The notes: generated by a model not told the origin, from the letters alone. Positions 7,738 to 15,294 are shown, counted from the stretch's first letter. The stretch: 17,461 nt of DNA from Burkholderia sp. (GCA_028292565.1 JAQGMD010000107.1:1-17461); one strand, 5' to 3'. A program made the numbers and translations.

Positions 7738-8982
7738 ATGACAGATACCACGAAAAAATACGGCTTCACCACCACCATTTTGCATAGCGACCGGCAAAAG
7801 CCGATCGAGCATGGTTCTTTGCACAAGCCGATCCACACTTCCGTCACCTTCGGTTATGAAGACTCGCGCGAACTGGCTGCTGTATTCCAGGGCAAGAAGC
7901 CGGGCTATCGATATGGGCGTCAGGGTAATCCGACGGTTTCCGCGCTGGAAGACAAAGTCACGCAAATGGAGCAGGGCATCGCGACGATCTGTTTCGCGAC
8001 TGGCATGGCGGCAATCGGCGCTGTGGTGCAAGCGCTATTGCGTCAGGGTGATCACATCGTATCCTCGTCCTTTCTGTTCGGGAATACCAACAGCCTCTGG
8101 CAAACGGTGGCCGGGCAGGGAACTGATGTGTCGTTTGTCGATGCGACTGACGTCAGCAACGTCGAGGCTGCGTTGACGCCGGCCACCCGCATGGTGTTTG
8201 TTGAAACCATAGCCAATCCACGGACGCAAGTCGCGGATCTGAAACGCATCGGCCAGTTGTGCCGCGATCGCGGCATACTCTATGTCGTCGACAACACCAT
8301 GACCTCGCCATACCTATTCCAGCCGAAAGCGGTAGGTGCCAGCCTCGTGATCAATGCGCTGACCAAGTCGATCGGCGGGCATGGCAACGCATTGGGCGGC
8401 AGCCTGACGGATACCGGCCTCTACGACTGGACGAAATACCAGAACATCGTCGACAGCTACAAACGTTATGCGCCGGCACAATGGGGCATGGCACAGATCC
8501 GCGCCAAAGCGCTGCGTGACTTCGGCGGCACGCTCGGTCCCGAGGCGGCACACCATCTGGCGGTCGGAGCAGAAACAATGGCGCTGCGCCTGGAGCGCGA
8601 GTGTGCAAATGCGCTGGCGGTGGCAAAGATGCTCGAAGCCGATGAACGGGTGGCGGCCGTCTACTATCCAGGTTTGCCGTCCCACCCGCAGCACGCGATA
8701 TCTACTGAGCTGTTCCGCTCTTACGGCAGCCTGTTCAGCTTTGAACTGAAAGAGGGCATCGACTGTTTTGACTACCTGAACCGCCTGAAGCTCGGCGTGC
8801 CGGCCAGTAACCTGGGCGATACCCGCACCCTCGTCATTCCGGTCGCGCACACCATCTTCTTTGAAATGGGGCCTGAACGCAGAGCCAGCATGGGTATTGC
8901 GGAATCGTTGATCAGGGTGTCGGTTGGTATTGAAGATACGGCCGACCTGGTCGATGACTTCCACCAGGCTTTGGATTCCTAG
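7738..8982 (+). CDS. Cystathionine gamma-synthase family PLP enzyme (probable O-acylhomoserine sulfhydrylase)
   Basis: This is a 414-residue member of the Cys/Met metabolism PLP-enzyme family. Visible are YRYGRQGNPT near residue 60, CFATGMAAI (PLP phosphate contact region), VVDNTMTSPYLFQP with the cofactor-binding Asp, and the PLP lysine Lys210 in ALTKSIGGHG. The C-terminal NLGDTRTLVIPVAHT and RVSVGIEDTADLVDDF segments are also typical. The place after purF and the SAM-II riboswitch in front argue for methionine biosynthesis, most likely sulfhydrylation of O-succinyl- or O-acetylhomoserine (the MetZ/MetY role). Sequence alone does not exclude cystathionine gamma-synthase or a gamma-lyase, so no symbol is given. 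ATG 7738 is preferred over TTG 7732 because it matches the family start MTDT. The site lacks a clear ribosome binding site except GGG at 7722-7724, which lies inside the terminator stem. Confidence 0.93.
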   Translation: MTDTTKKYGFTTTILHSDRQKPIEHGSLHKPIHTSVTFGYEDSRELAAVFQGKKPGYRYGRQGNPTVSALEDKVTQMEQGIATICFATGMAAIGAVVQALLRQGDHIVSSSFLFGNTNSLWQTVAGQGTDVSFVDATDVSNVEAALTPATRMVFVETIANPRTQVADLKRIGQLCRDRGILYVVDNTMTSPYLFQPKAVGASLVINALTKSIGGHGNALGGSLTDTGLYDWTKYQNIVDSYKRYAPAQWGMAQIRAKALRDFGGTLGPEAAHHLAVGAETMALRLERECANALAVAKMLEADERVAAVYYPGLPSHPQHAISTELFRSYGSLFSFELKEGIDCFDYLNRLKLGVPASNLGDTRTLVIPVAHTIFFEMGPERRASMGIAESLIRVSVGIEDTADLVDDFHQALDS

Positions 8983-9008
8983 GGCAGGTCTGCTCCGCCA
9001 GAATGTAG

Positions 9009-9054
9009 GGTGCGCGCCCCGCGCACCATGCCCTTCGGGTCCGCATGGCGCGCG
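9009..9054. repeat. REP-like palindromic element
   Basis: Two overlapping hairpins lie 26 bases after the stop codon. GGTGCGC (9009-9015) pairs with GCGCACC (9021-9027) around GCCCC. Alternatively CGCGC-A-CCATGC (9020-9031) pairs with GCATGG-C-GCGCG (9043-9054) with one mismatch, capped by a CTTCGG tetraloop (9033-9038). The GTAGGGTGCGC start resembles short dispersed palindromes common in proteobacterial intergenic regions. Only one copy is in the window, so a dispersed repeat cannot be proven here. It could also serve as a 3' end for the upstream transcript, although there is no T run. Confidence 0.5.
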
Positions 9055-9073
9055 AATTTCCTAACAAAAACAA

Positions 9074-9100
9074 TTCACTATAGGAAATTGTGGATACAAT
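9074..9100 (+). promoter_or_regulatory. Candidate promoter of the MSHA pilus operon
   Basis: TACAAT at 9095-9100 is a good -10 box. TTCACT at 9074-9079 is a 4/6 match to -35 with a short 15-base spacer. The predicted start is near 9107, about 26 bases before the mshE ATG. The surrounding AT-rich stretch (9056-9100) contrasts with the GC-rich flanks. Confidence 0.4.
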
Positions 9101-9132
9101 ACGCGCGTGAATTACCGTGGCGAGGAGCGCGT

Positions 9133-10836
9133 ATGCCGAGGCCGGAAAAAGTCCGCTTGGGAGAAATTCTGGTTCAGCAAAGGTTGCTCTCCGACGAGCA
9201 GCTACAGTTTTCCCTCGCCGAACAGAAAAGAACCGGGCGCAAGCTCGGTCGGGTGTTTGTCGAAAACGGCTTCGTCACCGAAGAAGAAATCTCAGGCGCG
9301 CTCGCCAAGCAATTCAATATCCCGTACGTCAATCTCAAGTTCTACAACGTCGATCCGGCGGTAGTGCGCCTGCTGCCCGAGACCCAGGCACGCCGCTTCC
9401 GCGCGATTGTGCTGGAAGATCGCGGCAAGTCGCTATTGATGGGCCTGGCTGACCCCACGGACCTGTTTGCGTACGACGAAATTGCACGGGTGGTGAAGAG
9501 AAACATCGAGCTTGCAGTGGTCAATGAGAGCGAGCTGCTGCACACCATCGACCGCATTTATCGCCGTACCGAAGAAATCACCGACTTTGCCCGTGAGCTT
9601 CAGCAGGACCTGGGCGACACCTACGTCGATTTCGGCGCTCTGGGCGGCACGCCCGGCATTGAAGAAGCCCCGGTCGTCAAACTGCTGCAATCAGTGTTCG
9701 ACGACGCTACCCAGGTGATGGCATCCGATATTCATATCGAGCCGCAGGAGGGGCGTCTCCAGATCCGCTTCCGCATCGACGGCATGCTGCATTTGCAAAC
9801 CGAGGCGGATATCCGGATTGCCCCGGCACTGGCCCTTCGCCTCAAGCTGATGTCCGGCCTCGATATTTCTGAAAAACGCCTGCCGCAAGACGGCCGTTTC
9901 GCCATCAAGGTGAAACAGCAACAAGTAGACGTTCGTATTTCGACGATGCCGACGCAGCACGGCGAATCCGTCGCGATGCGCCTGTTGAACCAGAGCGGCG
10001 GCACACTCAACCTCGATTCGATCGGCATGCCGGTCGACATGCTTGCCAGGCTCCGGGAGCTTTTGCAGCGTGCGCACGGCCTGATCCTGGTGACGGGCCC
10101 GACCGGAAGCGGCAAGACCACCACGCTGTACGGGGCGCTCGCCGAGCTCAATACCATGTCGCGCAAGCTGATCACCGTGGAAGACCCGGTGGAATATCGG
10201 CTGAGTGGCATCAACCAGGTACAGGTCAATGAAAAGATCGACTTGTCCTTCGCCCGCGTATTGCGCTCCGCATTACGTCAGGACCCCGACGTGGTGCTCG
10301 TCGGTGAGATACGTGACGAGGAAACCGCGCAGATCAGCATGCGGGCCGCACTGACGGGTCACCTGGTGCTCTCTACCCTGCATACCAACGATGCGGTCAG
10401 TACGCCGATCCGTTTGCTCGATATGGGCGTACCCCGCTATATGGTCGCGACCTCTCTGCACGCGGTGGTCGCTCAGCGGCTGGTCCGGATTGTTTGCGAG
10501 AGCTGCGCCGACAGCTATGATCCCAAACCCACTGAACTAGCGTGGCTGAAGGCGGAGCTAGGTGAGACCGTATCCGAACACCGCTACTTTCATGGGCGTG
10601 GCTGCTCGCATTGCAACGGCACCGGCTATCGCGGACGTACCGGTGCTTATGAGATGCTCGAGATAACGGAATCCGTGGCAGACGCAGCAAGCCAGGACGA
10701 TCACACGCAATTCATGAAAGTCGCCCAGGCGCAGATGGCAGGGCGTACTTTGCGCCGGCATGCAGTGAGTCTGGTCGTTGCTGGCAGGACGACCATCAGC
10801 GAAGCAATGCGTGTCAGCAACCAATTTGAGGAGTAG
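9133..10836 (+). CDS. mshE: MSHA-type pilus assembly ATPase MshE (GspE/PilB family)
   Basis: This 567-residue cytoplasmic hexameric ATPase powers polymerisation of the pilus. At the N-terminus are two tandem 24-residue MshEN motifs, Arg8-Gln31 and Lys37-Gln60, each with the R/K-L-G start, a hydrophobic residue and a Leu at motif positions 17 and 21, and the closing Gln that binds cyclic di-GMP. The GspE core follows: Walker A GPTGSGKTT with Lys328, Walker B region ending at Glu392 in VLVGEIRDEE, and the His box LTGHLVLSTLHTNDA. A zinc tetracysteine motif is present (Cys455, Cys458, Cys491, Cys494). The ATG at 9133 is preferred to an in-frame start at 9010 because GAGGAG (9122-9127) lies six bases upstream and the longer form would translate the REP-like element. 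mshG follows after 8 bases. Confidence 0.95.
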   Translation: MPRPEKVRLGEILVQQRLLSDEQLQFSLAEQKRTGRKLGRVFVENGFVTEEEISGALAKQFNIPYVNLKFYNVDPAVVRLLPETQARRFRAIVLEDRGKSLLMGLADPTDLFAYDEIARVVKRNIELAVVNESELLHTIDRIYRRTEEITDFARELQQDLGDTYVDFGALGGTPGIEEAPVVKLLQSVFDDATQVMASDIHIEPQEGRLQIRFRIDGMLHLQTEADIRIAPALALRLKLMSGLDISEKRLPQDGRFAIKVKQQQVDVRISTMPTQHGESVAMRLLNQSGGTLNLDSIGMPVDMLARLRELLQRAHGLILVTGPTGSGKTTTLYGALAELNTMSRKLITVEDPVEYRLSGINQVQVNEKIDLSFARVLRSALRQDPDVVLVGEIRDEETAQISMRAALTGHLVLSTLHTNDAVSTPIRLLDMGVPRYMVATSLHAVVAQRLVRIVCESCADSYDPKPTELAWLKAELGETVSEHRYFHGRGCSHCNGTGYRGRTGAYEMLEITESVADAASQDDHTQFMKVAQAQMAGRTLRRHAVSLVVAGRTTISEAMRVSNQFEE

Positions 10837-10844
10837 GACCGAGC

Positions 10845-12074
10845 GTGCCGTTCTATGCGTATAAAGCCCGCAATGCGCGTGGCGAGCTGCTGAAGGGCGT
10901 GATTGAAAGCGCCGATAGCGACTCTGTCGCCGATCAGCTCTTCAACACGGGCGTCACGCCTGTCGAAATTGTGGCGACCCGAAAACCCGGGACGAACGGC
11001 TCGCAGGGTTGGTGGGCTACCCTGTTCGAGCAAAAGGTGGGGCCGCTCGATGTGCAGTTATTCAGCCGGCAGCTGCATACGTTGTTGAAGGCGGGTGTGC
11101 CGATCATGCGCAGCCTGGCAGGCTTGCAGGAGTCCGCAATCAACAAATCGTTTGGCCGGGTGATCCAGGACTTGCGCGAGTCACTGGACGCGGGACGCGA
11201 ACTTTCGGCTGCGATGCGCAGGCATCCACAGGTATTTTCCCCGTTCTATCTCAGCATGGTGCGCGTAGGCGAAATGACCGGCCGCCTCGATGAAGTATTC
11301 CTGCGCCTGTTCGACTATCTCGAATTCGATCGCGACATGCAGCAGCGTGTTCGCTCGGCGTTGCGATATCCGATGTTCGTCGTCATCGTCATGGTTATCG
11401 CCATCGCGATCATCAATCTGTTCGTGATTCCGTCATTTGCCAAGGTCTACGCGAGCTTCCATGCCGAGCTGCCTTTGATGACCAAGGTCCTGATCGCGAG
11501 CTCGAACTTCACGGTGCAGTTCTGGCCGTTTATCCTGGCAGCCGTTGCGTCAGCGGTTCTGGCCTTCAGGACGTGGATTGCTACCCCATTTGGCCGCTAT
11601 CGCTGGGACATGGTGAAGTTACGCTTTCCGATTGCCGGCAAAATTTTGCTCAAGGGAGCGCTCGCCCGCTTCGCGCGTTGCTTCGCCTTATCCGCCAAGA
11701 GCGGCGTCCCGATTGTGCAGGCACTAAATGTAGTCGCGCAGACGGTAGACAACGCCTACATTGCGAGCCGCATCGAGCAGATGCGCGACGGAGTGGAACG
11801 TGGTGACAGCATTTTGCGTACGGCTGCAACGACGGGTGTTTTCACTCCGGTCGTGCTGCAAATGGTGGCAGTCGGCGAAGAAACCGGTGAAATGGATAGT
11901 TTGATGGACGAGATCGCGCAGATGTACGAGGGCGAGATCGATTACCAGTTGAAGTCGCTTTCGGCGCAGATTGAGCCGATTTTAATTGTCGGTCTCGGCG
12001 TTCTGGTCCTGATGCTTGCGCTCGGCGTATTTTTGCCTGTGTGGGATCTTGGGAAGGCTGCGTTGCAAAAATGA
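10845..12074 (+). CDS. mshG: MSHA-type pilus inner-membrane platform protein MshG (GspF/PilC family)
   Basis: MshG is the polytopic inner-membrane platform that couples the ATPase to the pilin subunits. The 409-residue protein starts with GTG and reads MPFYAYKARNARGELLKG, the classic GspF N-terminus. It carries two GspF cytoplasmic domains (about 50-175 and 255-375), the first with FSRQLHTLLKAGVPI and the second with FARCFALSAKSGVPI. Three transmembrane helices are predicted at about 177-198, 225-245 and 377-400. Length and layout fit the family. It ends in an ATGA overlap with the next pilin gene, which indicates translational coupling. Confidence 0.95.
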   Translation: MPFYAYKARNARGELLKGVIESADSDSVADQLFNTGVTPVEIVATRKPGTNGSQGWWATLFEQKVGPLDVQLFSRQLHTLLKAGVPIMRSLAGLQESAINKSFGRVIQDLRESLDAGRELSAAMRRHPQVFSPFYLSMVRVGEMTGRLDEVFLRLFDYLEFDRDMQQRVRSALRYPMFVVIVMVIAIAIINLFVIPSFAKVYASFHAELPLMTKVLIASSNFTVQFWPFILAAVASAVLAFRTWIATPFGRYRWDMVKLRFPIAGKILLKGALARFARCFALSAKSGVPIVQALNVVAQTVDNAYIASRIEQMRDGVERGDSILRTAATTGVFTPVVLQMVAVGEETGEMDSLMDEIAQMYEGEIDYQLKSLSAQIEPILIVGLGVLVLMLALGVFLPVWDLGKAALQK

Positions 12075-12613
12075 CCGCGCGCGTCTATCCGTTTGATTTC
12101 AGAAAAGCAGGGCACGCCGGCTTCACGCTGATTGAACTCATTGTGGTCATTTCCATCGTGGCCGTTGCTGCCGGCGTACTTCTCGAGCGCGTGCTCGTCT
12201 ATCGGGAGCAAGCGGAAAAGGCTGCAATGGAGCACACCGTCGGCGCCTTGCGTAGCGCTTTGCACCTGGAATTCGCGTCTCTTATTGCGAAAAATAGGGC
12301 GCACGAGTTGCCAAAATTGCTAGAACAGAACCCGATGGACTGGCTTGCGCAGAAACCTGCGAACTATGTTGGTGAGTACTTTGCGCCAAAACCACAGGAT
12401 ATAACAAAAGGCAGTTGGTATTTTGACTTACGGAAACGAAACCTAATATACTCCGTGCAAACCAAGACTCACTTCAAAAATACTCAAGGTGAGCAGGACT
12501 TGATCGGTTTCCAGGTCAGGTTGGTCACTAGGAAACAAGGTGAACAGGGCCAGTCCGCTACCGATATTGAAGGCGTCGTTCTGGATCCGGTTTTCTCTTA
12601 TACGTGGTTCTGA
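12071..12613 (+). CDS. Prepilin-like minor pilin (MSHA locus, mshB position)
   Basis: This is a 180-residue pseudopilin or minor pilin. A 17-residue leader ends in Gly17, and the mature protein would start FTLIELIVVISIV with Glu22 as the conserved +5 glutamate, so a PilD-type prepilin peptidase should cleave and methylate it. The rest is an N-terminal helix and a globular domain without any cysteine, so no disulfide D-loop. ATG 12071 overlaps the mshG stop codon (ATGA) and is preferred to GTG 12041, which would give a needlessly long leader. The segment around 12360-12500 is visibly more AT-rich than its neighbours. Position suggests the MshB slot, but the similarity is too general to assign the symbol. 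Confidence 0.88.
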   Translation: MTARVYPFDFRKAGHAGFTLIELIVVISIVAVAAGVLLERVLVYREQAEKAAMEHTVGALRSALHLEFASLIAKNRAHELPKLLEQNPMDWLAQKPANYVGEYFAPKPQDITKGSWYFDLRKRNLIYSVQTKTHFKNTQGEQDLIGFQVRLVTRKQGEQGQSATDIEGVVLDPVFSYTWF

Positions 12614-12637
12614 TTCCGGAACTACAATTTTTATAAT
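12608..12637 (+). promoter_or_regulatory. Candidate promoter of the major pilin gene
   Basis: A perfect TATAAT lies at 12632-12637, 18 bases before the pilin ATG. The best -35 candidate, TTCTGA at 12608-12613 with an 18-base spacer, is weak (3/6) and partly overlaps the end of the upstream gene. A separate promoter would fit the need for abundant major pilin. I see no sigma54 -24/-12 motif. Confidence 0.4.
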
Positions 12638-12655
12638 ACGTTCGGGAGGCACTAA

Positions 12656-13132
12656 ATGGGCAGCACGCAATATAAGAAGAGTCAGTCAGGCTTCACCCTG
12701 GTTGAGTTAATCGTAGTGATTGCAATTCTGGGTATTCTGGCAGCGACTGCAATTCCGCGTTTTACTGGAATGTCGGCTGATGCCCGCTTCGCAGCTTCCA
12801 AGGGATTGCAGGCGGCAGTTCAATCGGCTGCTTCGATTGCGCATGCACAGGCGTTGGTTCAAAACCAGGCAGGCGCATCCGGATCGATCACCATGGAGGG
12901 CCTGGCCGTCGCATTGGTCAATGGTTATCCCGCTACTGCAACCGGAGGAATTGATAACGCATTGGCCTCATTTCAAGGCTTCACTTTTGCCGCCGGGGTT
13001 TTCAGTCAGACTAGCGCCACTGTGCCGGCCAACTGCGGTGTGACGTATGCCCAACCGGCTGCCCTCAACGGTGCGCCGACAATCAGCTTAGGTGCGACCG
13101 ATTCAACAAACTACACGACAAGATGTAATTAA
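12656..13132 (+). CDS. mshA: MSHA-like major pilin
   Basis: This 158-residue type IV pilin is the likely fibre subunit. Its 12-residue leader ends in Gly12, and the mature chain begins FTLVELIVVIAILGILAATAIPRF with Glu17 at +5. The small Ala/Gly/Thr-rich C-terminal domain has a cysteine pair, Cys127 and Cys157, that could form the D-loop disulfide. A very good ribosome binding site (GGGAGG, 12644-12649, six bases from the ATG), a TATAAT box upstream and an intrinsic terminator downstream single it out as the highly expressed gene of the locus. The mshA assignment rests on these expression signals, size and position after mshE and mshG. It does not come from a database match. Confidence 0.87.
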   Translation: MGSTQYKKSQSGFTLVELIVVIAILGILAATAIPRFTGMSADARFAASKGLQAAVQSAASIAHAQALVQNQAGASGSITMEGLAVALVNGYPATATGGIDNALASFQGFTFAAGVFSQTSATVPANCGVTYAQPAALNGAPTISLGATDSTNYTTRCN

Positions 13133-13153
13133 GGAACGGTGGCTCGGTCCGAC

Positions 13154-13187
13154 AAGGCCCGGCTTGGAAACAAGTCAGGGCCTTTTT
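13154..13187 (+). terminator. Intrinsic terminator behind the major pilin gene
   Basis: AAGGCCCGGCTTG (13154-13166) pairs with CAAGTC-A-GGGCCTT (13171-13184) around a GAAA tetraloop, 13 pairs with one bulged A and one G-U. TTTTT follows (13183-13187). It lies 21 bases after the mshA stop codon. Genes of the same locus continue downstream, so it probably attenuates transcription and does not end the operon completely. Confidence 0.88.
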
Positions 13188-13303
13188 ACTTGGACGGTTC
13201 TGTCGCTCCCTATCTGCTCATGGGTAGTCAGTTGACCGGCCCGGTTTCGAATCGTCTGATGCGCGTCTTTTGCGTTGACACAAAAAGCCACGAAAGAAAT
13301 GGC

Positions 13304-13840
13304 ATGTCCCGGAAAGCTGAGGCAGGATTCACCCTGACGGAATTGGTCGTGCTACTCGTAATCATGGGCATCCTGGCTGCGGTCGCGATTCCACGCTTCT
13401 TTGATCGTGAAACGTTCGATGCTCGGGGTTTTTCGGACCAGGCACGGTCCATGATCCGCTATGCACAAAAGGTGGCAATCGCTCAAAACCGTAATGTGCA
13501 TGTTCGCCTGAACGGTGTCAGTCTGGCATTCTGCTTTGCTCCATTTGCGGCGGATGGTTCTTGTGCCAGTCAGGTATCCGCACCGGCCGGAACGAACAGT
13601 GGCAGCGCGGCGACGCTGGCTGCATGCGGTAACAGCTCCGCATGGTTTTGTGAAGCGGTTCCTGCGGGGATCGCCTATGCCGCAACTCCGCTATTCTTTT
13701 TCAACGCTTCAGGCAAGCCGTTTCATGCCGGCGATGTCGTCCCGGACTCTACGTTTGCGGGACTCGACATGGTACTCACGGGCGGGGGCGTGATCCATCA
13801 CGTCGTTATTGAAAGGGAGACGGGTTATGTACACCCGTAA
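13304..13840 (+). CDS. mshC: Prepilin-like minor pilin (MshC-like, GspH/FimT type)
   Basis: This is a 178-residue minor pilin. The 8-residue leader MSRKAEAG precedes FTLTELVVLLVIMGILAAVAIPRF with the +5 glutamate at residue 13. After the helix comes a GspH/FimT-like region (SDQARSMIRYAQKVAIAQNRNVHVRLNG), typical of tip-complex pseudopilins that prime fibre assembly. Four cysteines lie in the globular part. ATG 13304 is preferred because it gives a normal short leader. An in-frame ATG at 13259 or GTG at 13139 would give leaders of 23 or more residues, and the latter reads through the terminator hairpin. The ribosome binding site is weak (AAAGAA). The end overlaps the next gene by 14 bases. Confidence 0.85.
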   Translation: MSRKAEAGFTLTELVVLLVIMGILAAVAIPRFFDRETFDARGFSDQARSMIRYAQKVAIAQNRNVHVRLNGVSLAFCFAPFAADGSCASQVSAPAGTNSGSAATLAACGNSSAWFCEAVPAGIAYAATPLFFFNASGKPFHAGDVVPDSTFAGLDMVLTGGGVIHHVVIERETGYVHP

Positions 13841-14414
13841 CCGTCGAAAGTGCGGACGGCGCGAGGGTGGACTTACGCTGGTTGAATTGGTGCTGTTCAT
13901 TTTGATCGTTAGCCTTGCCGTTGCGGGAGTGATGCAGGTGTTGACCTATACAGCCCGGCATAGCGCTGACCCGCAAATGCGCAAACAGGCACTGGCACTG
14001 GCCGAGGCGCTGCTCGAGGAGGTTCAGGCCATGCCTTTCACCGACTGCGATCCGGAGGCGTTTGATCTGGAAACCGATAATTGCGCGTTGGCCGAAGCGC
14101 CGGGCGCGGAAGCAGCCGGTGCCGGGCAACCACAGCCCGAGGTTCGTGGCGCGTCCGATGCGCCATTCGATAACGTGAATGATTACGCCGGATTCACTCT
14201 CGCAGCTGGCGGTACCGACATGTCGGGAACTGTTATGGCACCAGCCGGTTATTCCGCGGCAGTCACAATCACCGAGGAGGGCGGCTTCGGCCCGGCAGGC
14301 GCGCAGCCTCCGCAGGCGGATGTGCTGCGGATCATGGTGACCGTCAACTATGGTAGCGACAGCCTCGTACTGGAAGGTTATCGGACGAAATATGCACCGA
14401 CCGCGTACCCGTAA
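13827..14414 (+). CDS. mshD: Prepilin-like minor pilin (MshD-like, PilV type)
   Basis: This is a 195-residue minor pilin with the basic leader MYTRNRRKCGRREGG and mature start LTLVELVLFILIVSLAVAGVMQVL. The +1 residue is Leu where Phe is usual, and the +5 glutamate is Glu20. The following KQALALAEALLEEVQAMPF stretch is the usual MshD/PilV helix continuation. The C-terminal part holds the acidic, Ala/Gly-rich segment around residues 85-125. A ribosome binding site (GGGAGA, 13815-13820) supports ATG 13827 over the TTG at 13809. It overlaps the upstream pilin gene by 14 bases. Symbol by position and family resemblance. Confidence 0.82.
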   Translation: MYTRNRRKCGRREGGLTLVELVLFILIVSLAVAGVMQVLTYTARHSADPQMRKQALALAEALLEEVQAMPFTDCDPEAFDLETDNCALAEAPGAEAAGAGQPQPEVRGASDAPFDNVNDYAGFTLAAGGTDMSGTVMAPAGYSAAVTITEEGGFGPAGAQPPQADVLRIMVTVNYGSDSLVLEGYRTKYAPTAYP

Positions 14415-15294
14415 AATGCCGAAAACAATGACGGGGAGCCAGCGAGGCTTTACGCTCGCCGAGGCGGTCATTGTGATCGCGATTACCGGCATCGTCGCGG
14501 CGACGGTAGCCATCTTTATTCGTCTCCCGGTCCAGGGCTACCTCGACAGCACAGCGCGAGCGGAATTGACAGACACCGCGGATACGGCGCTGCGCCGCAT
14601 CTCACGCGATATACGGCTTGCCGTGCCCAACAGCGTCCGCGTGAGCAGTGCCGGTGGCGTTGATTATATTGAATTCCTGCTTGCAAATACCGGCGGACGC
14701 TACCTTGCGGAAGAAGACAATCCTACAGACCCGGTCGCGAGGCCTTTTCTCAGTTTCGATAATCCTGCGCAGACCAGCTTTACGGTTGTTGGCGGTTTGG
14801 CCGCGGGAGCGCAAGAGATCGCTGTAGGTAACCGCATTGTGGTCTACAACCTGGGATCTGGCCAGGCGCCGGCTGATGCGTATGTGGGGGGGAATATCGC
14901 TACGGTCAGCGCGGTCGATACCGGCAATAGCAGAATCACGCTGGCCAGTAACCCCTTTGCCGCGCAGGTGCCAGTCATGTCTTCGCCCGCCCGGCGTTTC
15001 GATGTGGTCCAGACACCGGTGACCTACGCTTGCAATCCCGCCGCCGGCACCCTGACGAGATACTGGGGTTATCCGATCAGTGCCGCTCAACCGATTAACG
15101 CTGCGACCGCGCCTTTGTCGAACGGTCAAAACGCACTATTGGCGCGGGGAGTGGTTGGTTGTACGTTCGCTTACAGTAATCCCGGCAATTTTCGCAGTGG
15201 GTTGGTTGGACTGCAGCTGGCTATGCAGACGCCGGGGAGCGCAAGTGGCACAGTCGTTCTGTTCCACCAGGTCCATGTCAAGAACACGCCATGA
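14392..15294 (+). CDS. mshO: Prepilin-like minor pilin (MshO-like, PulJ/GspJ type)
   Basis: This is a large minor pilin of about 300 residues, the size expected for MshO. Its mature start FTLAEAVIVIAITGIVAATVAIF keeps the +5 glutamate and is followed by ELTDTADTALRRISRDIRLAVPNSV, the GspJ/PilW-like amphipathic helix. Two cysteines lie in the C-terminal third (YACNPAAG and VGCTFAYS). The start is uncertain. ATG 14392 overlaps the mshD end and has GGA six bases upstream; ATG 14416, one base after the mshD stop, gives an 11-residue leader. The 3' end forms an ATGA overlap with the next gene. Confidence 0.84.
   Translation: MHRPRTRKMPKTMTGSQRGFTLAEAVIVIAITGIVAATVAIFIRLPVQGYLDSTARAELTDTADTALRRISRDIRLAVPNSVRVSSAGGVDYIEFLLANTGGRYLAEEDNPTDPVARPFLSFDNPAQTSFTVVGGLAAGAQEIAVGNRIVVYNLGSGQAPADAYVGGNIATVSAVDTGNSRITLASNPFAAQVPVMSSPARRFDVVQTPVTYACNPAAGTLTRYWGYPISAAQPINAATAPLSNGQNALLARGVVGCTFAYSNPGNFRSGLVGLQLAMQTPGSASGTVVLFHQVHVKNTP

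Noticed and set aside
9010..9132. Upstream in-frame start for mshE at 9010
   Set aside because: It runs through the REP-like hairpins and the candidate promoter, while ATG 9133 has a good ribosome binding site and the family N-terminus.
13139..13303. Upstream GTG start for the MshC-like gene
   Set aside because: It would translate through the terminator hairpin and give a 63-residue leader before the prepilin cleavage site, far longer than normal.
13275..13303. Perfect TTGACA at 13275-13280 as a promoter for the mshC-mshQ part
   Set aside because: At 17 bases spacing the -10 position reads AATGGC and abuts the start codon, so it cannot serve the start at 13304.
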